A stretch of DNA of 64,000 nucleotides from Chromobacterium haemolyticum (GTDB lineage Bacteria > Pseudomonadota > Gammaproteobacteria > Burkholderiales > Chromobacteriaceae), in the NCBI RefSeq assembly GCF_002081825.1, contig NZ_MUKU01000006.1, forward strand, positions 142,678 through 206,677, in the 5' to 3' direction. Shown piece by piece: positions 46,208 through 56,021 of the stretch; the stretch's first letter is position 1, and every line of letters begins with the position of its first letter. The translations under genes and the position numbers were made by a program. Under the pieces are notes generated by a model that searched no databases, was not told where the DNA came from, and was given only the letters and a program-made list of their open reading frames with translations.

Positions 46208-48498
46208 TGGGCGCTCCTATCCGTTTTCGCCGCGGTGTTTGTCGTGCCAGCTTCCCATTCCCGGGCGGGAAGCAGCGCGTACCGCTCCGCCTCTTTTTGG
46301 GTGGCATGGTGGATCAGGGCGGGCACGTCGAGAATCAAGGCGACTTCGCCCGTGCCCAATATGGTGGAGCCGCTGATGGCCTTGAGATGGCGGAAGAGAT
46401 TGCCCAGCGGCTTGATCACGGTCTGGAATTCGCCCAGCAGGGCGTCCACCACCAGACCGGCCTTGCGATCGCCGTAGTGGACCACCACCACGTTGCGGCG
46501 TTTGGCCGCTACGGTTGGCAGATCCAGAAAGCTGTTCAGGCGCAGCAGCGGCAGCAGCTCGCCGCGCAGATTCAGGCAGTCGTGAACACTGTCTTTATCC
46601 CGGGAGGTGGGCAGCTCTATGCATTCGATCACCGCTTCCAGCGGCACCACGAAGGTGGCGGCGGCCACTTCCACCAGGAAGCCGTCGATGATGGCCAGGG
46701 TCAGCGGCAGCCGGATGCGGAAGGTGGTGCCGAGTCCAAGTTCTGATTCGATGTCTATGGTGCCGCGCAGCTGCTCTATGCTCTTTCTTACCACGTCCAT
46801 GCCGACGCCTCGGCCGGAGATGTTGGTGACCTGGTCCGCGGTGGAGAAGCCTGCCTCGAAGATCAGACGGAACACATCCTGTTCCGGCAGCGTGGAGTCC
46901 GCTGGAACCAGGCCGCGCTCCACCGCCTTGGCCAGGATGCGCTCTTGGTTGAGGCCGCCTCCGTCGTCGGCCACTTCGATCACAATGCTGCCGGACTCAT
47001 GATAGGCGTTGAGCCAGACATGCCCTTCGGCCGGCTTGCCGCTGGCCAGCCGACGCTCCGTAGTTTCGATGCCGTGGTCGATGGCGTTGCGCACGATGTG
47101 CATCAGCGGGTCGCCCAGCTTTTCCACCATGGATTTGTCCAGCTCGGTTTCCGCGCCGGAGATGTGCAGTTGGATGTCCTTGCCCAGTTCGCGCGAGACG
47201 TCGCGCGCCACGCGTGGGAAGCGGCTGAAGATTTCGCCGATCTGGATCATGCGCATGGACAGCGTGCCGGCGCGGATCTGTTCGATCAGGTTGGCGATGG
47301 TTTGGGTGGCTTCCACCAGCGCGCCTTGCTGAGAGCGGCGCGCCACCAGATTGGCGGCGGCGCCGGCGATCACCAGTTCCCCGATCAGATTGATCAGGCT
47401 GTCCAGTTTGCCTGCCTCCACCTTGATGAATTTGCTTTCGGCCGGCTTGCCGCTTTTGGCGTCGCCGGAGGTCTTGGCGCTGGCGCGGGCTGGCGGGGAG
47501 TCCTGCGCCGCGTCGACGAGGAGGACGGGATCGACGTCTACCGTGGAACGATCCGCCTGCGCCAATTCCACGATTTCCGCCAGCGGCGTTTCCGTGCCTG
47601 TCGCGAAGGGCGCGTCGGACAGGGTTTCCGGCTCGGCGGTCTCGGGCTCCAGGCCAAAGCGCAGCCATACCGCCTGGACCGCGTCGGCCTCCTCCGGCGG
47701 CGCGCTGGCCAGCGTCTGAGCCTGTTGCCGCGGAGTGGGTGGCCACGGCCAGATATGGACCTCGCTGTCTTCGCGGGCGAATTCGAAGACGTCCACCAGC
47801 GTCTGCTGTTCTTCCTGACTGCGGTACAGCGCCTCCAGGCGCAGATAGTTGGTTTCCGGGTTGAAGGCGTCGCCGGCCGGCAGCTGGGTGGTGATGGCTT
47901 CTATCCGGTCGATCTCGCCTATGGTGGCGAGGTAGCGGATGAAGGAGGATGGGTCCATGCCGTTGCGCAACATGTCCGGGCCGAAACGCAGCGACAGCAG
48001 CCATTGCTCCGGCTTTTGCGCGGCGGGCGCGGGCAGAGGTTCGGATGGGAGCGTTGCGGGCGGCGCTTCCGGGGCATCGGTCGTTTCGGTCGCGTCCTGA
48101 GCCGCGGCGCCGCCGGCCGCGCGGTTGTAGGCGATCAGCTCGTCCAGCAGTTCGGTGTCGGCGAATCGCTCCAGGCTGTCCTTGGCCGCCAGCGCGGTCA
48201 GCATCTCCTTGACGTGGTCGTGGCAGCGCAGCAGCAGGCCGGTCAGCATATCGTCCAGGCGCAAGGCGCCGTCGCGCAGCAGATCCAACACGTTTTCCAC
48301 TTCATGGGTGAAGCCGACGACGATGTCCAGACCAAACAGCCCGGCGGAGCCCTTGATGGTGTGCATGGAGCGGAACAGGGCGTTCAGCTGTTCCGTGGTG
48401 GTGGAGTCGGCTTCCGCGTCCAGCAGAATGCTTTCCATCTCCCCCAGCAGATCGTTGGACTCTTCGAAGAAGGTTTGCAGCGCCAGTTCAAGATCCAT
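46204..48498 (-). CDS. cheA: Chemotaxis histidine kinase CheA
   Basis: 764 residues. The HPt domain has phospho-His46 in [16 protein letters not shown] variable P2 region with Pro/Ala-rich linkers (about 145-185 and 290-360) follows. P3 dimerisation begins at [16 protein letters not shown]. The P4 ATPase has [19 protein letters not shown], and GRGVGMDVV. The P5 CheW-like domain is at the C-terminus ([14 protein letters not shown]). CheA passes phosphate to CheY and CheB. It overlaps the STAS gene upstream by 11 bases and the mcp downstream by four. Confidence 0.96.
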   Translation of the reverse strand: MDLELALQTFFEESNDLLGEMESILLDAEADSTTTEQLNALFRSMHTIKGSAGLFGLDIVVGFTHEVENVLDLLRDGALRLDDMLTGLLLRCHDHVKEMLTALAAKDSLERFADTELLDELIAYNRAAGGAAAQDATETTDAPEAPPATLPSEPLPAPAAQKPEQWLLSLRFGPDMLRNGMDPSSFIRYLATIGEIDRIEAITTQLPAGDAFNPETNYLRLEALYRSQEEQQTLVDVFEFAREDSEVHIWPWPPTPRQQAQTLASAPPEEADAVQAVWLRFGLEPETAEPETLSDAPFATGTETPLAEIVELAQADRSTVDVDPVLLVDAAQDSPPARASAKTSGDAKSGKPAESKFIKVEAGKLDSLINLIGELVIAGAAANLVARRSQQGALVEATQTIANLIEQIRAGTLSMRMIQIGEIFSRFPRVARDVSRELGKDIQLHISGAETELDKSMVEKLGDPLMHIVRNAIDHGIETTERRLASGKPAEGHVWLNAYHESGSIVIEVADDGGGLNQERILAKAVERGLVPADSTLPEQDVFRLIFEAGFSTADQVTNISGRGVGMDVVRKSIEQLRGTIDIESELGLGTTFRIRLPLTLAIIDGFLVEVAAATFVVPLEAVIECIELPTSRDKDSVHDCLNLRGELLPLLRLNSFLDLPTVAAKRRNVVVVHYGDRKAGLVVDALLGEFQTVIKPLGNLFRHLKAISGSTILGTGEVALILDVPALIHHATQKEAERYALLPAREWEAGTTNTAAKTDRSAQ

Positions 48499-48838
48499 GC
48501 GCGGCCTCGTCCAATGAGAGCTCGCCTTGCAGGCCGATCAGACAGATGAAATCCTGAGAGGCAGGGCTGGGGGCGATGAAGCGCAGCGCGACGCCCTTAT
48601 GCAGGCTTTCCCGGCGCAGCCATAGCAGTACCTGGGCGATGGCGCAGTCCAGCTCTCCGACGCAGGACAGGTCCAGTTCGATGGCCGCGTGGCCGGCCAG
48701 GGCGGCGTGAAGCTGCTGATGCAGTTCCGCCGCCTGGTAAATGGTTTGTTCTCCGCTGAGCGTCAGTTGGAAAACGGCGGCGGTCGGTGTGGCGGGCGCG
48801 CCGTCTCGGGCGTCTGGTTTTTTGCGGGTGCGCGGCAT
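48488..48838 (-). CDS. STAS-domain protein in the chemotaxis operon
   Basis: 116 residues with a basic, Pro/Ala-rich N-terminal 20 residues and one STAS domain: FQLTLSGEQTIYQAAELHQQLHAAL, AIELDLSCVGELDCAIAQVLLWL. In anti-anti-sigma-type STAS proteins the phosphorylated Ser/Thr follows Asp in this loop; here the residue is Cys (LDCAIAQ), so classical phosphorylation is not expected. STAS proteins sit in chemotaxis operons of other betaproteobacteria, where they are thought to modulate receptor or kinase arrays. The function here is unknown. Confidence 0.82.
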   Translation of the reverse strand: MPRTRKKPDARDGAPATPTAAVFQLTLSGEQTIYQAAELHQQLHAALAGHAAIELDLSCVGELDCAIAQVLLWLRRESLHKGVALRFIAPSPASQDFICLIGLQGELSLDEAAHGS

Positions 48839-48851
48839 GTCGAGCTCCCGT

Positions 48852-49220
48852 TCAGGGCAGGATCAATTTGGAAACGGCGGTCAACAGCACCGGCGGCTGG
48901 AACGGTTTGACCACCCAGGCCTTGGCCCCGGCGGCCTTGCCTTCCTGCTTTTTTTCCTCGGAGGACTCCGTGGTCAGCATGATGACCGGAGTGAACTTGT
49001 AATTGGGATGGACCTTGATATTGCGCAGCAAGGCGATGCCGTCCATCAGCGGCATGTTCACGTCGGAGACGATCAGATGGACTTTGCGCCCGTCCAGCAC
49101 ATTCAGCGCCTCCTGGCCGTTGCCGGCCTCCAGCACCTCATAGCCCGCGCCGGCAAGCGTCATGCGCACCACCTGTCGCAGGCTGGCCGAATCATCGACG
49201 ATGAGTATGGTTTTGGCCAT
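48852..49220 (-). CDS. cheY: Chemotaxis response regulator CheY
   Basis: 122-residue single receiver domain. The acid pocket is DD at 9-10 in LIVDDSASLRQ, phospho-Asp D53 in LIVSDVNMPLMDG, the switch Thr in VIMLTTESS and Lys in WVVKPFQPP. The ATG at 49220 is used; an in-frame TTG seven codons earlier lacks a ribosome site. It lies 17 bases behind the CheZ-like membrane protein gene. Confidence 0.94.
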   Translation of the reverse strand: MAKTILIVDDSASLRQVVRMTLAGAGYEVLEAGNGQEALNVLDGRKVHLIVSDVNMPLMDGIALLRNIKVHPNYKFTPVIMLTTESSEEKKQEGKAAGAKAWVVKPFQPPVLLTAVSKLILP

Positions 49221-49237
49221 CGGAAGCGTTCCCCGGA

Positions 49238-50245
49238 TCAAAAAAAGGTGATGTTGTTTTGCTTATTGCCCGATTCAGTCTTGTCGCTGCTGTGCAGGAC
49301 GCGCTGCTCATGGGTGGTATAGCTGTTTTTCAAGGCCTCAAGCCAGGCTGCGGTGTCCGGCGGCGTCGGCCGCTGTTCGGTATCGATCAGCGCCTGGCTG
49401 AAGACGCTTTCCAACCGGCGCATGTCGTTTTGCACTCCGCTGAGGATTTGATCGACTCTATCCTGGAATTGCAGTTGCACCAGGATGTCTTCCAGAGCCT
49501 GCTGCAAGGATTGAGACTGAGCAGCCTCTTCGTCCAGTGTGGTTTCTTTGTCCTGTGCGGCTGGGTCGGCGGGGTTCAGCGGAGCGTGAGGCCGCAGCGG
49601 TTCGTGCGCCATTTGCGCCAGGCTGTCCATGGCTTTGTCGATCTGGTTTTGCAAGCGGGACAGTTGCTCCAGCGTATCGCTGCCCAGTTGTTCCATGCTT
49701 TGCTCGCCGTCCAGCTGGCGGCCGCTGATCAGGCTGCGCACCAGGTTTTGCAGGGTATTGGCCGATTGGCCCAGCGTGTGCAGATGGATGGCGAGGTCGG
49801 TTTGCTGCCGGGTGGCGTTTTGCAAGAGCTGCAACAGGTGCTTGAGCCGGCTCTCCGCCTGCGCCAGCGCCGCGTGGTCGGTGTGCTCGCCGGGTTTGGG
49901 CACCGCGCCGCCTACTTGGCGCAAGATGCCGTCGAAGCGCAGGGTCAGCCGGTTGGCGGCGTCGTCCATCTGTTCCTTGCCTAAAGAAATGTGGCCGGCC
50001 CATAGCGGGAGCAAGGCGCAAACATGGCTGGCGAAGCCCTGCCAGTAGGCGTCTGGGTTCGGCGTCTGTTCCGCGGGATCGACTGGCGCGGGCCAGTTCA
50101 GGGTCAGCGCCAGCGCGACGGAGCTGAGCGCCAGTCCGGCCCAGAGTAGGGCATGCCCCCAAAACAGCCAGCACAAGACGCCGCCATTGATGGCCAGGCC
50201 CAACAGCAGGCGGTTTCTTGGCGTCAGAGGCGGGAGCTGAACCAT
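49238..50245 (-). CDS. Membrane protein with CheZ-like motif, first gene of the chemotaxis operon
   Basis: 335 residues. Two hydrophobic segments at the N-terminus (about 13-31 and 32-51) are followed by a long helical cytoplasmic part with coiled-coil patterning (about 95-210). Near the end is LEDILVQLQFQDRVDQILSG. CheZ carries its catalytic Asp and Gln four residues apart in a QDFQDLTGQ segment; here D262 and Q266 keep that spacing. The C-terminus ends in an isolated hydrophobic motif (NNITFF), as CheZ ends in a CheY-binding helix. A membrane-bound CheY-phosphate phosphatase is a reasonable inference. The start MVQLPPL is preferred; the frame is open 27 codons more. Confidence 0.72.
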   Translation of the reverse strand: MVQLPPLTPRNRLLLGLAINGGVLCWLFWGHALLWAGLALSSVALALTLNWPAPVDPAEQTPNPDAYWQGFASHVCALLPLWAGHISLGKEQMDDAANRLTLRFDGILRQVGGAVPKPGEHTDHAALAQAESRLKHLLQLLQNATRQQTDLAIHLHTLGQSANTLQNLVRSLISGRQLDGEQSMEQLGSDTLEQLSRLQNQIDKAMDSLAQMAHEPLRPHAPLNPADPAAQDKETTLDEEAAQSQSLQQALEDILVQLQFQDRVDQILSGVQNDMRRLESVFSQALIDTEQRPTPPDTAAWLEALKNSYTTHEQRVLHSSDKTESGNKQNNITFF

Positions 50246-50344
50246 GTCGATTAACCGGGATAGAAAAAAGTCATACCTTTTTTGTAGTTGTTGGTTTTTT
50301 CTTATGCAAACGGTCGGCGCGGCCAAGCCACTTGCGGAGGCAAT

Positions 50345-50368
50345 AAAAAAGCCTCCGTGACGGAGGCT
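50345..50368 (-). terminator. Terminator of the formate dehydrogenase operon
   Basis: On the minus strand AGCCTCCG pairs with CGGAGGCT around a TCA loop, followed by six U residues (A run 50345-50350). Confidence 0.9.
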
Positions 50369-50393
50369 GTCGGGGCGGAAATTGAAGCGTTTC

Positions 50394-51320
50394 TCAGCCG
50401 GGGAACAACAGCGGATTCACCCCGCTGCGGGCAAAGCCGTGCTGTTCCAACTGCTGATCCAGCGCCAGCGTGGCCAGATCGTCGGCCGCCGGTTCGGCGT
50501 TCAGATCCTTGTCCAGCGCCAGGATCTTCAGATAGCTGCCGCAGTCGCCGCAGCTCTCGCCGCGCACCGCGGCCTGCTGGCTGTCGCCTTGCTCCAGCGA
50601 CCAGTAGCCGATGTCGCGCGTGGCTTCGCAATTGCTGCACTTGGCGCGCACCAGATGCCATTCGCTCTCGCACAGGCTGCAATGCAGGTAGCGCAGGCCG
50701 GATTCGTTGCCGAGGCGTACCACGCTGGCTACCGGCGGCATCGCGCACACCGGACACAGGTGGCGGGCGTCGTCGGGTTCGGCCACCGCGGCGACTTGCA
50801 ATTGCGAGGCTAGTTGGCTGAAGTAAACCGACAGCGCCGCCCACAACAAGGGCGCCCGCGCCGAGCCGACGGCGGCGAAGTCCCCGTCCAGCAGAGCGCG
50901 CGCGGCGTTTTCCAGCGCGTCGTCGCTCGTCTGTCCCAGCTCGCGCGCCACTTCGCCGGCGGGGCCGGGCTGGGCGGCGAGTTCCGCGCATAGCGCGCGC
51001 AGCAGATCGCGCCAGACTGGATCGCGCGGCCAAGCGGCGGCGCCCAGCGGCGGCAGGCCGTGTTCGGCGCAATGATGGAAGTAATCGCCGCGCTGCGGCA
51101 GCGCCACCGGCTGTTCGCGCACCAAGCGGTGCTGAGCCGCGGCGATGCGGGCGGCGAAGGCCAGATAGGCCGCCATCGGGTGGCCGTCGGCCAGCGCCGA
51201 GAGGCGCCGGCTGCGGGCCAGATAGCGTTCGGCGGGCTGGGGCAGCAACAACGGCGGGATCTCTCCCGCCGCGGTTTGCAGCCGGCCAGCCTCGTCCAGG
51301 GGGACGATGCGTATGCTCAT
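50394..51320 (-). CDS. fdhE: Formate dehydrogenase accessory protein FdhE
   Basis: 308 residues, rubredoxin-like. Four CxxC-type motifs bind iron or zinc: CPVCAMPP, CSLCESEW, CSNCEATRDIGYW and CGDCGSYLK. FdhE is needed for active formate dehydrogenase N/O and interacts with the catalytic subunit. It is the last gene of the fdn operon; its ATG overlaps the fdnI stop by four bases. Confidence 0.94.
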   Translation of the reverse strand: MSIRIVPLDEAGRLQTAAGEIPPLLLPQPAERYLARSRRLSALADGHPMAAYLAFAARIAAAQHRLVREQPVALPQRGDYFHHCAEHGLPPLGAAAWPRDPVWRDLLRALCAELAAQPGPAGEVARELGQTSDDALENAARALLDGDFAAVGSARAPLLWAALSVYFSQLASQLQVAAVAEPDDARHLCPVCAMPPVASVVRLGNESGLRYLHCSLCESEWHLVRAKCSNCEATRDIGYWSLEQGDSQQAAVRGESCGDCGSYLKILALDKDLNAEPAADDLATLALDQQLEQHGFARSGVNPLLFPG

Positions 51321-51946
51321 GGCTTGTTCTTGTCTCCAGTCATTTCACGATACCAGCGCGGATGATGCTTCTTGGCCCAGGCATGGGTGACCACGCCTTC
51401 CACCATCGCCCGTATCGTGCCGCGCACCCAGATGGCGGCGTAGACGTGGACGATGATGCCGGCGATCAGGATCAGCGCGCTCCAGGCGTGCAGGAGCAGG
51501 GCCACGCGGATCACCGGGATGGGGAAGTACAGCGCGAAGTACGGCCGCCACATGATGAAGCCGGTGCACACCAGCATCAGCATGCAGCCGGTCATTAGCC
51601 AGAACATGCCTTTTTGGCCGCCGTTGTACTTGCCGATGTCGCCGACCTCGTGGCCGGACAGCACCGACTTCACCGCCATCATCCACTTCACGTCTTCCTT
51701 ATCCAGGAAATTGTGATGCCAGTAGCGCAGGAACTGGCGCGCGAAGCCGAGGAACATCAGCACCCCGACGAAGGGGTGGATGATGCGCGCCAGCTGCGGC
51801 GTGCCGAATACGCCGGTCAGCCAGAAGAAGGCCGGGTAGAAGAAGGCCAGGCCGGAAATCGCCAACAGCACGAAGCACACCGCCACGATCCAGTGGTTGA
51901 GGCGTTCCGCCGCGCTGTAGCGCTTGATCAGCTTTTCCTTGCTCAT
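51317..51946 (-). CDS. fdnI: Formate dehydrogenase N gamma subunit, cytochrome b556
   Basis: 209 residues with four membrane helices. Heme-ligand histidines are visible in [27 protein letters not shown], and [27 protein letters not shown]. It passes electrons from FdnH across the inner membrane to menaquinone, building proton-motive force. The start overlaps the fdnH stop by four bases. Confidence 0.94.
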   Translation of the reverse strand: MSKEKLIKRYSAAERLNHWIVAVCFVLLAISGLAFFYPAFFWLTGVFGTPQLARIIHPFVGVLMFLGFARQFLRYWHHNFLDKEDVKWMMAVKSVLSGHEVGDIGKYNGGQKGMFWLMTGCMLMLVCTGFIMWRPYFALYFPIPVIRVALLLHAWSALILIAGIIVHVYAAIWVRGTIRAMVEGVVTHAWAKKHHPRWYREMTGDKNKP

Positions 51947-52821
51947 GCCTGTTCCTCCTCTTTCTCTTCCTCTTCCGCCTTATTGGGGCCGACGCCGATA
52001 TAGTGGAAGAAGCCGAACAAGACCGAAGCCGCAAGGCCGATGGTGGACAGCGGCTTGAGAATGCCCTTCCACAGGCTGACCACCGGGCTGATCTTGGGAT
52101 CCTTGGCCAGGCCGGAATACAGCTCCGGCTTGTCGGCGTGGTGCAGCACGTACATCACATGGGTGCCGCCCACGCCTTCCGGATCGTACAGCCCGGCGTT
52201 GGCGTAGCCGCGGGTTTTCAGCTCTTCCACCCGCTCGTGCGCGTAGGTCTGCATATCGGACTTGGTGCCGAAGCGGATGGCTCCGGTGGGACAGGTCTTC
52301 ACGCAGGCCGGCTCCTGCCCCACCATCACCCGGTCGGAGCACAAGGTGCATTTATACGCCTTGTTGTCCTTCTGGTTGATGCGCGGGACGTTGAACGGAC
52401 AGCCGGAGATGCAATAGCCGCAGCCGATGCAGTGCTCGGACTGAAAGTCCACGATGCCGTTGGCGTACTGGATGATGGCCCCCGGCGACGGACAGGCCTT
52501 CAGACAGCCCGGGTCGGCGCAGTGCATGCAGCCGTCCTTGCGGATCAGCCACTCCAGCTTGCCGCTTTCCTCCACCTCGCTGTAGCGCATCACCGTCCAG
52601 CTGTGGGCGGTGAGATCGGCCGGGTTGTCGTAGACGCCGACGTTGCTGCCCACTTCGTCGCGGATGTCGTTCCACTCCGAGCAGGCCACCTGACAGGCCT
52701 TGCAGCCAATGCAGGTGGACACGTCGATCAGCTTGGCCACCTCGGCCTTGTAATCGCGCACCACCGGCGGCTGGGTAGGGCTGGCGGAGCGGCGCTGGAT
52801 ATCTTGCGATTGCAGTGACAT
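51943..52821 (-). CDS. fdnH: Formate dehydrogenase N beta subunit, 4Fe-4S protein
   Basis: 292 residues with four 4Fe-4S cysteine clusters: [77 protein letters not shown] single C-terminal membrane helix ([19 protein letters not shown]) anchors it, followed by an unusually acidic tail ([10 protein letters not shown]). It relays electrons from FdnG to FdnI. Nine bases separate it from fdnG. Confidence 0.95.
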   Translation of the reverse strand: MSLQSQDIQRRSASPTQPPVVRDYKAEVAKLIDVSTCIGCKACQVACSEWNDIRDEVGSNVGVYDNPADLTAHSWTVMRYSEVEESGKLEWLIRKDGCMHCADPGCLKACPSPGAIIQYANGIVDFQSEHCIGCGYCISGCPFNVPRINQKDNKAYKCTLCSDRVMVGQEPACVKTCPTGAIRFGTKSDMQTYAHERVEELKTRGYANAGLYDPEGVGGTHVMYVLHHADKPELYSGLAKDPKISPVVSLWKGILKPLSTIGLAASVLFGFFHYIGVGPNKAEEEEKEEEQA

Positions 52822-52830
52822 GGTCGCTCC

Positions 52831-55800
52831 TTATACTTTCTCGACGTTGACCAGGAAGGACTTGAATTCCGGCGTCTGGGTGTTGGCGTCGCCGACAAAC
52901 GGCGTCAGCGTGTTGGCGCTGAAGCCTTTCTTGGCCACGCCTTCATAACCCCAGTGAATTGGAATTCCGACCTGGTGCACCGTCTTGCCGCCCGACTGCA
53001 GCGCGCGGATGCGCTTGGTCACCACCGCCTTGGCCTTGATATAGCCGCGCTTGGACGACACCTTCACCGTGTCGCCGTGGGCGATGCCTTTCTCCTTGGC
53101 CAGCGCCTCGCCGATTTCCACGAACTGCTCCGGCTGGGCGATCGCGTTCAGCCGCGCGTGCTTGGTCCAGCCGTGGAAGTGCTCGGTCAGCCGGTAAGTG
53201 GTGGCCGCGTACGGGAAGGCGTCATGCTTGCCCATCTGCTCGCGGTCCGCCGGGAACACCCGCGCCGCCGGATTGGACACCACCTTGGGATGCAGCGGGT
53301 TGGTGCCCAGCGGCGTTTCGAACGGCTCGTAGTGCTCGGGGAAGGGGCCTTCGGCCATCTTGTCGAGCGCGAACAGCCGCCCCAGGCCCTCGGCCTGCAT
53401 GATAAAGGGGCCCATGGCGCTGCCGGGCGGCTCGTCGGCCTTGAAGTCCGGCACGTCCACGCCCACCCATTTTTCGCCGTTCCACTTGATCAGCGTCCGC
53501 TTCTTGTCCCACGGCGTGCCGTCCGGCTTACAGGAAGCGCGGTTGTACAGCACGCGGCGGTTGGCCGGCCACGCCCAGGCCCAGCCCAGAGTGTTGCCCA
53601 GCCCGGACGGGTCGCTGTTGTCGCGGCGCGCCATCTGATTGCCGGCCTGGGTCCAGCTGCCGGCGAAGATCCAACAGCCGGAAGCGGTGCTGCCGTCGGC
53701 CTGCAACAGCGCGAAGCCGGACAACTGCTCGCCTTTCTTGGCCAGGAACTGTCCCGGGTTCTTGGGATCCGGGATGTCCGCCAGCGCCTTGCCGTTGAGC
53801 TCCTTGGCCAGTTCTTCCGGCTTGGGCTCGTGCGGGTTGCCGTAAGCCCAGGACAAGCTCATGACGGCCTCGGCGTTCTTGCCGCCTTCCTTGGCGTACT
53901 GCGCTTTCAGACGGGTGAAGATGCCGGCCAGGATTTCCGCGTCGGTGATCGCTTCGCCCGGCGCGTCCGCGCCTTTCCAGTGCCATTGCAGCCAGCGGCC
54001 GGAGTTGACCACTGCGCCGTCTTCCTCGGCGAAACAGGTGGTGGGCAGGCGGAACACCTCGGTCTGGATTTCCGCGCTGTTGACATCGTTCTGCTCGCCG
54101 TGATTCTTCCAAAAAGTGGAAGTGTCGGTGGCCAGCGGGTCCATGATCACCAGATATTTCAGCTTGGAAAGCGAGGCCACCACCTTGTTCTTGTCCGGGA
54201 AGGCCAGGATGGGGTTGAAGCCTTGGCAGAAATAGCCGTTGATCTTGCCCTGGTGCATCAGCTCGAAGTACTGCAGCACGTCGTAGCTCTTGTCCCACTT
54301 GGGCAGCCAGTCATAGCCCCACTGATTGTCGGCGGTGGCCTTGTCGCCCCACATCGCCTTCATCAGCGAGATGAAGAACTTGGGATAGTTCTGCCAGTAG
54401 TTCATCTGCCCGTCGGCCAGCGGCTTGCTGGTGTACTTGGCCAGATAGGCGTCCAGCGTGGGCTCCTTCTCCGAGGGCATGTTCAGATAGCCCGGCAAGC
54501 TGGTGGACAGCAGGCCGATATCGGTCAGACCCTGGATGTTGGAGTGGCCGCGCAGCGCGTTGACCCCGCCGCCGGCCATGCCCATATTGCCCAGCAGCAG
54601 CTGGATCATCGCCATGGTGCGGATGTTCTGCGAACCGATGGAGTGTTGCGTCCAGCCCAGCGCATAGAGGAAGGACGTGGTCTTGTCGTGGGCGCCGGTT
54701 TCCGCCAGGTATTCGCAGACCTTGAGGAAGGCATCCTTGGGCGTGCCGCAGAGGGTTTCCACCATTTCCGGCGTGTAGCGGGCCACGTGTTCGCGCATCA
54801 GATTGATCACGCAGCGCGGGTCGGACAGGCTATCGTCGCGCTTGGCCATGCCCTTGTCGTCCAGCTGGTAAGTCCAGGTGGATTTGTCGTAGCTGTGCTT
54901 CTCCGCGTTGTAGCCGGAGAACAGGCCGTCGTCGAACTTGAAGTCCGGGTTCACCAAGAGCGCGGCATTGGTGTAGGCCAGCGTGTATTCCTTATTGTAC
55001 TTGCCGGTTTGCAGCAGGTAGCGGATCACGCCGGACAAGAACGCAATGTCCGTGCCGGTGCGGATGGGGGCGTAATAATCCGCCACCGAGGCCGTGCGGG
55101 TGAAGCGCGGATCGATGACGATCAGCTTCGCCTTGTTGCGGGTCTTGGCTTCAATCGCCCAGCGGAAACCCACCGGGTGCGCCTCGGCCGCATTGCCGCC
55201 CATGACGACAATGAGGTTGGCGTTCTTGATGTCGACCCAATGGTTTGTCATGGCACCGCGACCAAATGTTGGGGCAAGACTTGCCACCGTTGGTCCGTGT
55301 CATACACGCGCCTGGTTGTCGACCGCCAGCAGCCCCAGGCTGCGGGTGAATTTGTGGGTCAGCCAGCCGGCCTCGTTGCTGGACGCGGAAGCGGCCAGGA
55401 AGCCCGTGGTCAGCCAACGGTTGACGGTGACGCCGTCCGCGTTCTTCTCGACGAAGTTGGCGTCGCGGTCGCGCTTCATATGGGCGGCGATGCGTTCGAA
55501 GGCCTCGTCCCAGCTGATGCGTTTGTATTCGTTGGAGCCCGCTTCGCGCACTTCCGGGTAGCGCAGGCGGTTGGGGCTGTGGATGAAATCGATCAGGCCG
55601 GCGCCCTTGGGACAGAGCGCGCCGCGATTGACCGGGTGGTCCGGATCGCCTTCAATGTGGAAAATATCGGCTTTGGCGTTCTTGGCGCCGTCGCCCAGGC
55701 TGTACATCAAGATGCCACAGCCCACCGAACAGTATGGACAGGTATTCCGAGTTTCCGTCGCGCGCATCAATTTATAGCTGCGCGTGTCGGCCAGCGCGGT

Positions 55801-55887
55801 CTCGGGCATAAAGCCCAGGGTCGCGATGGTGGTGCCTGCCATGCCGCCGGCGCAGAGCTTGAAAAACTGCCGTCTGCTGACTTGCAT
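52831..55887 (-). CDS. fdnG: Formate dehydrogenase N alpha subunit, selenoprotein (Sec at codon 196)
   Basis: 1018 residues including selenocysteine. The Tat signal is [15 protein letters not shown], so it is exported folded to the periplasm. A 4Fe-4S site is [14 protein letters not shown] with the further Cys in GALCPKG. The in-frame TGA (55300-55302) falls in [21 protein letters not shown], exactly residue 196 as in E. coli FdnG, where Sec ligates molybdenum or tungsten. The bis-MGD regions follow and the end [21 protein letters not shown] is conserved. AAGGAG precedes the ATG at 55887. It oxidises formate to CO2. Read naively, it appears as two genes, 55303-55887 and 52831-55287. Confidence 0.96.
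55260..55302 (-). promoter_or_regulatory. UGA Sec codon and bacterial SECIS hairpin in fdnG
   Basis: Reading the minus strand, UGA (55302-55300) is followed by an outer stem GACCAA/TTGGTC (55295-55290 with 55265-55260) and an inner stem GGCA/UGCC around the loop AGUCU. E. coli fdhF has a small apical hairpin with a GGUCU loop recognised by SelB at a similar distance. Confidence 0.8.
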
Positions 55888-55913
55888 GGGTTTGTCTCCT
55901 TGGTATGAACCTG

Positions 55914-55937
55914 GCGCCCTTGACCCACCAAGGGCGC
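55914..55937. promoter_or_regulatory. 9-bp inverted repeat upstream of fdnG
   Basis: GCGCCCTTG (55914-55922) and CAAGGGCGC (55929-55937) with loop ACCCAC, in the 134-base divergent region between fdnG and fdhD. It could be an operator or a 5' leader hairpin. No clear FNR site was found. Confidence 0.4.
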
Positions 55938-56021
55938 ATTGCTCACTCACAGCGGAAAATCTATTATCGCCCTAGGTATCAATTAGTACAAACTATTGCA
56001 GCTGATGGCAGGCCAAATTCT

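Noticed and set aside
55287..55303. Frameshift or nonsense mutation splitting fdnG
   Set aside because: The break is a single in-frame TGA at the known Sec codon with a SECIS-like hairpin, and sel genes are present. It is recoding, not damage.
52954..55908. Open frame of nearly 1000 codons on the plus strand across fdnG
   Set aside because: It is the antisense of a clear fdnG/fdnH operon. Composition is His/Val/Ala-rich as expected from GC-rich shadow frames, and there is no family match.
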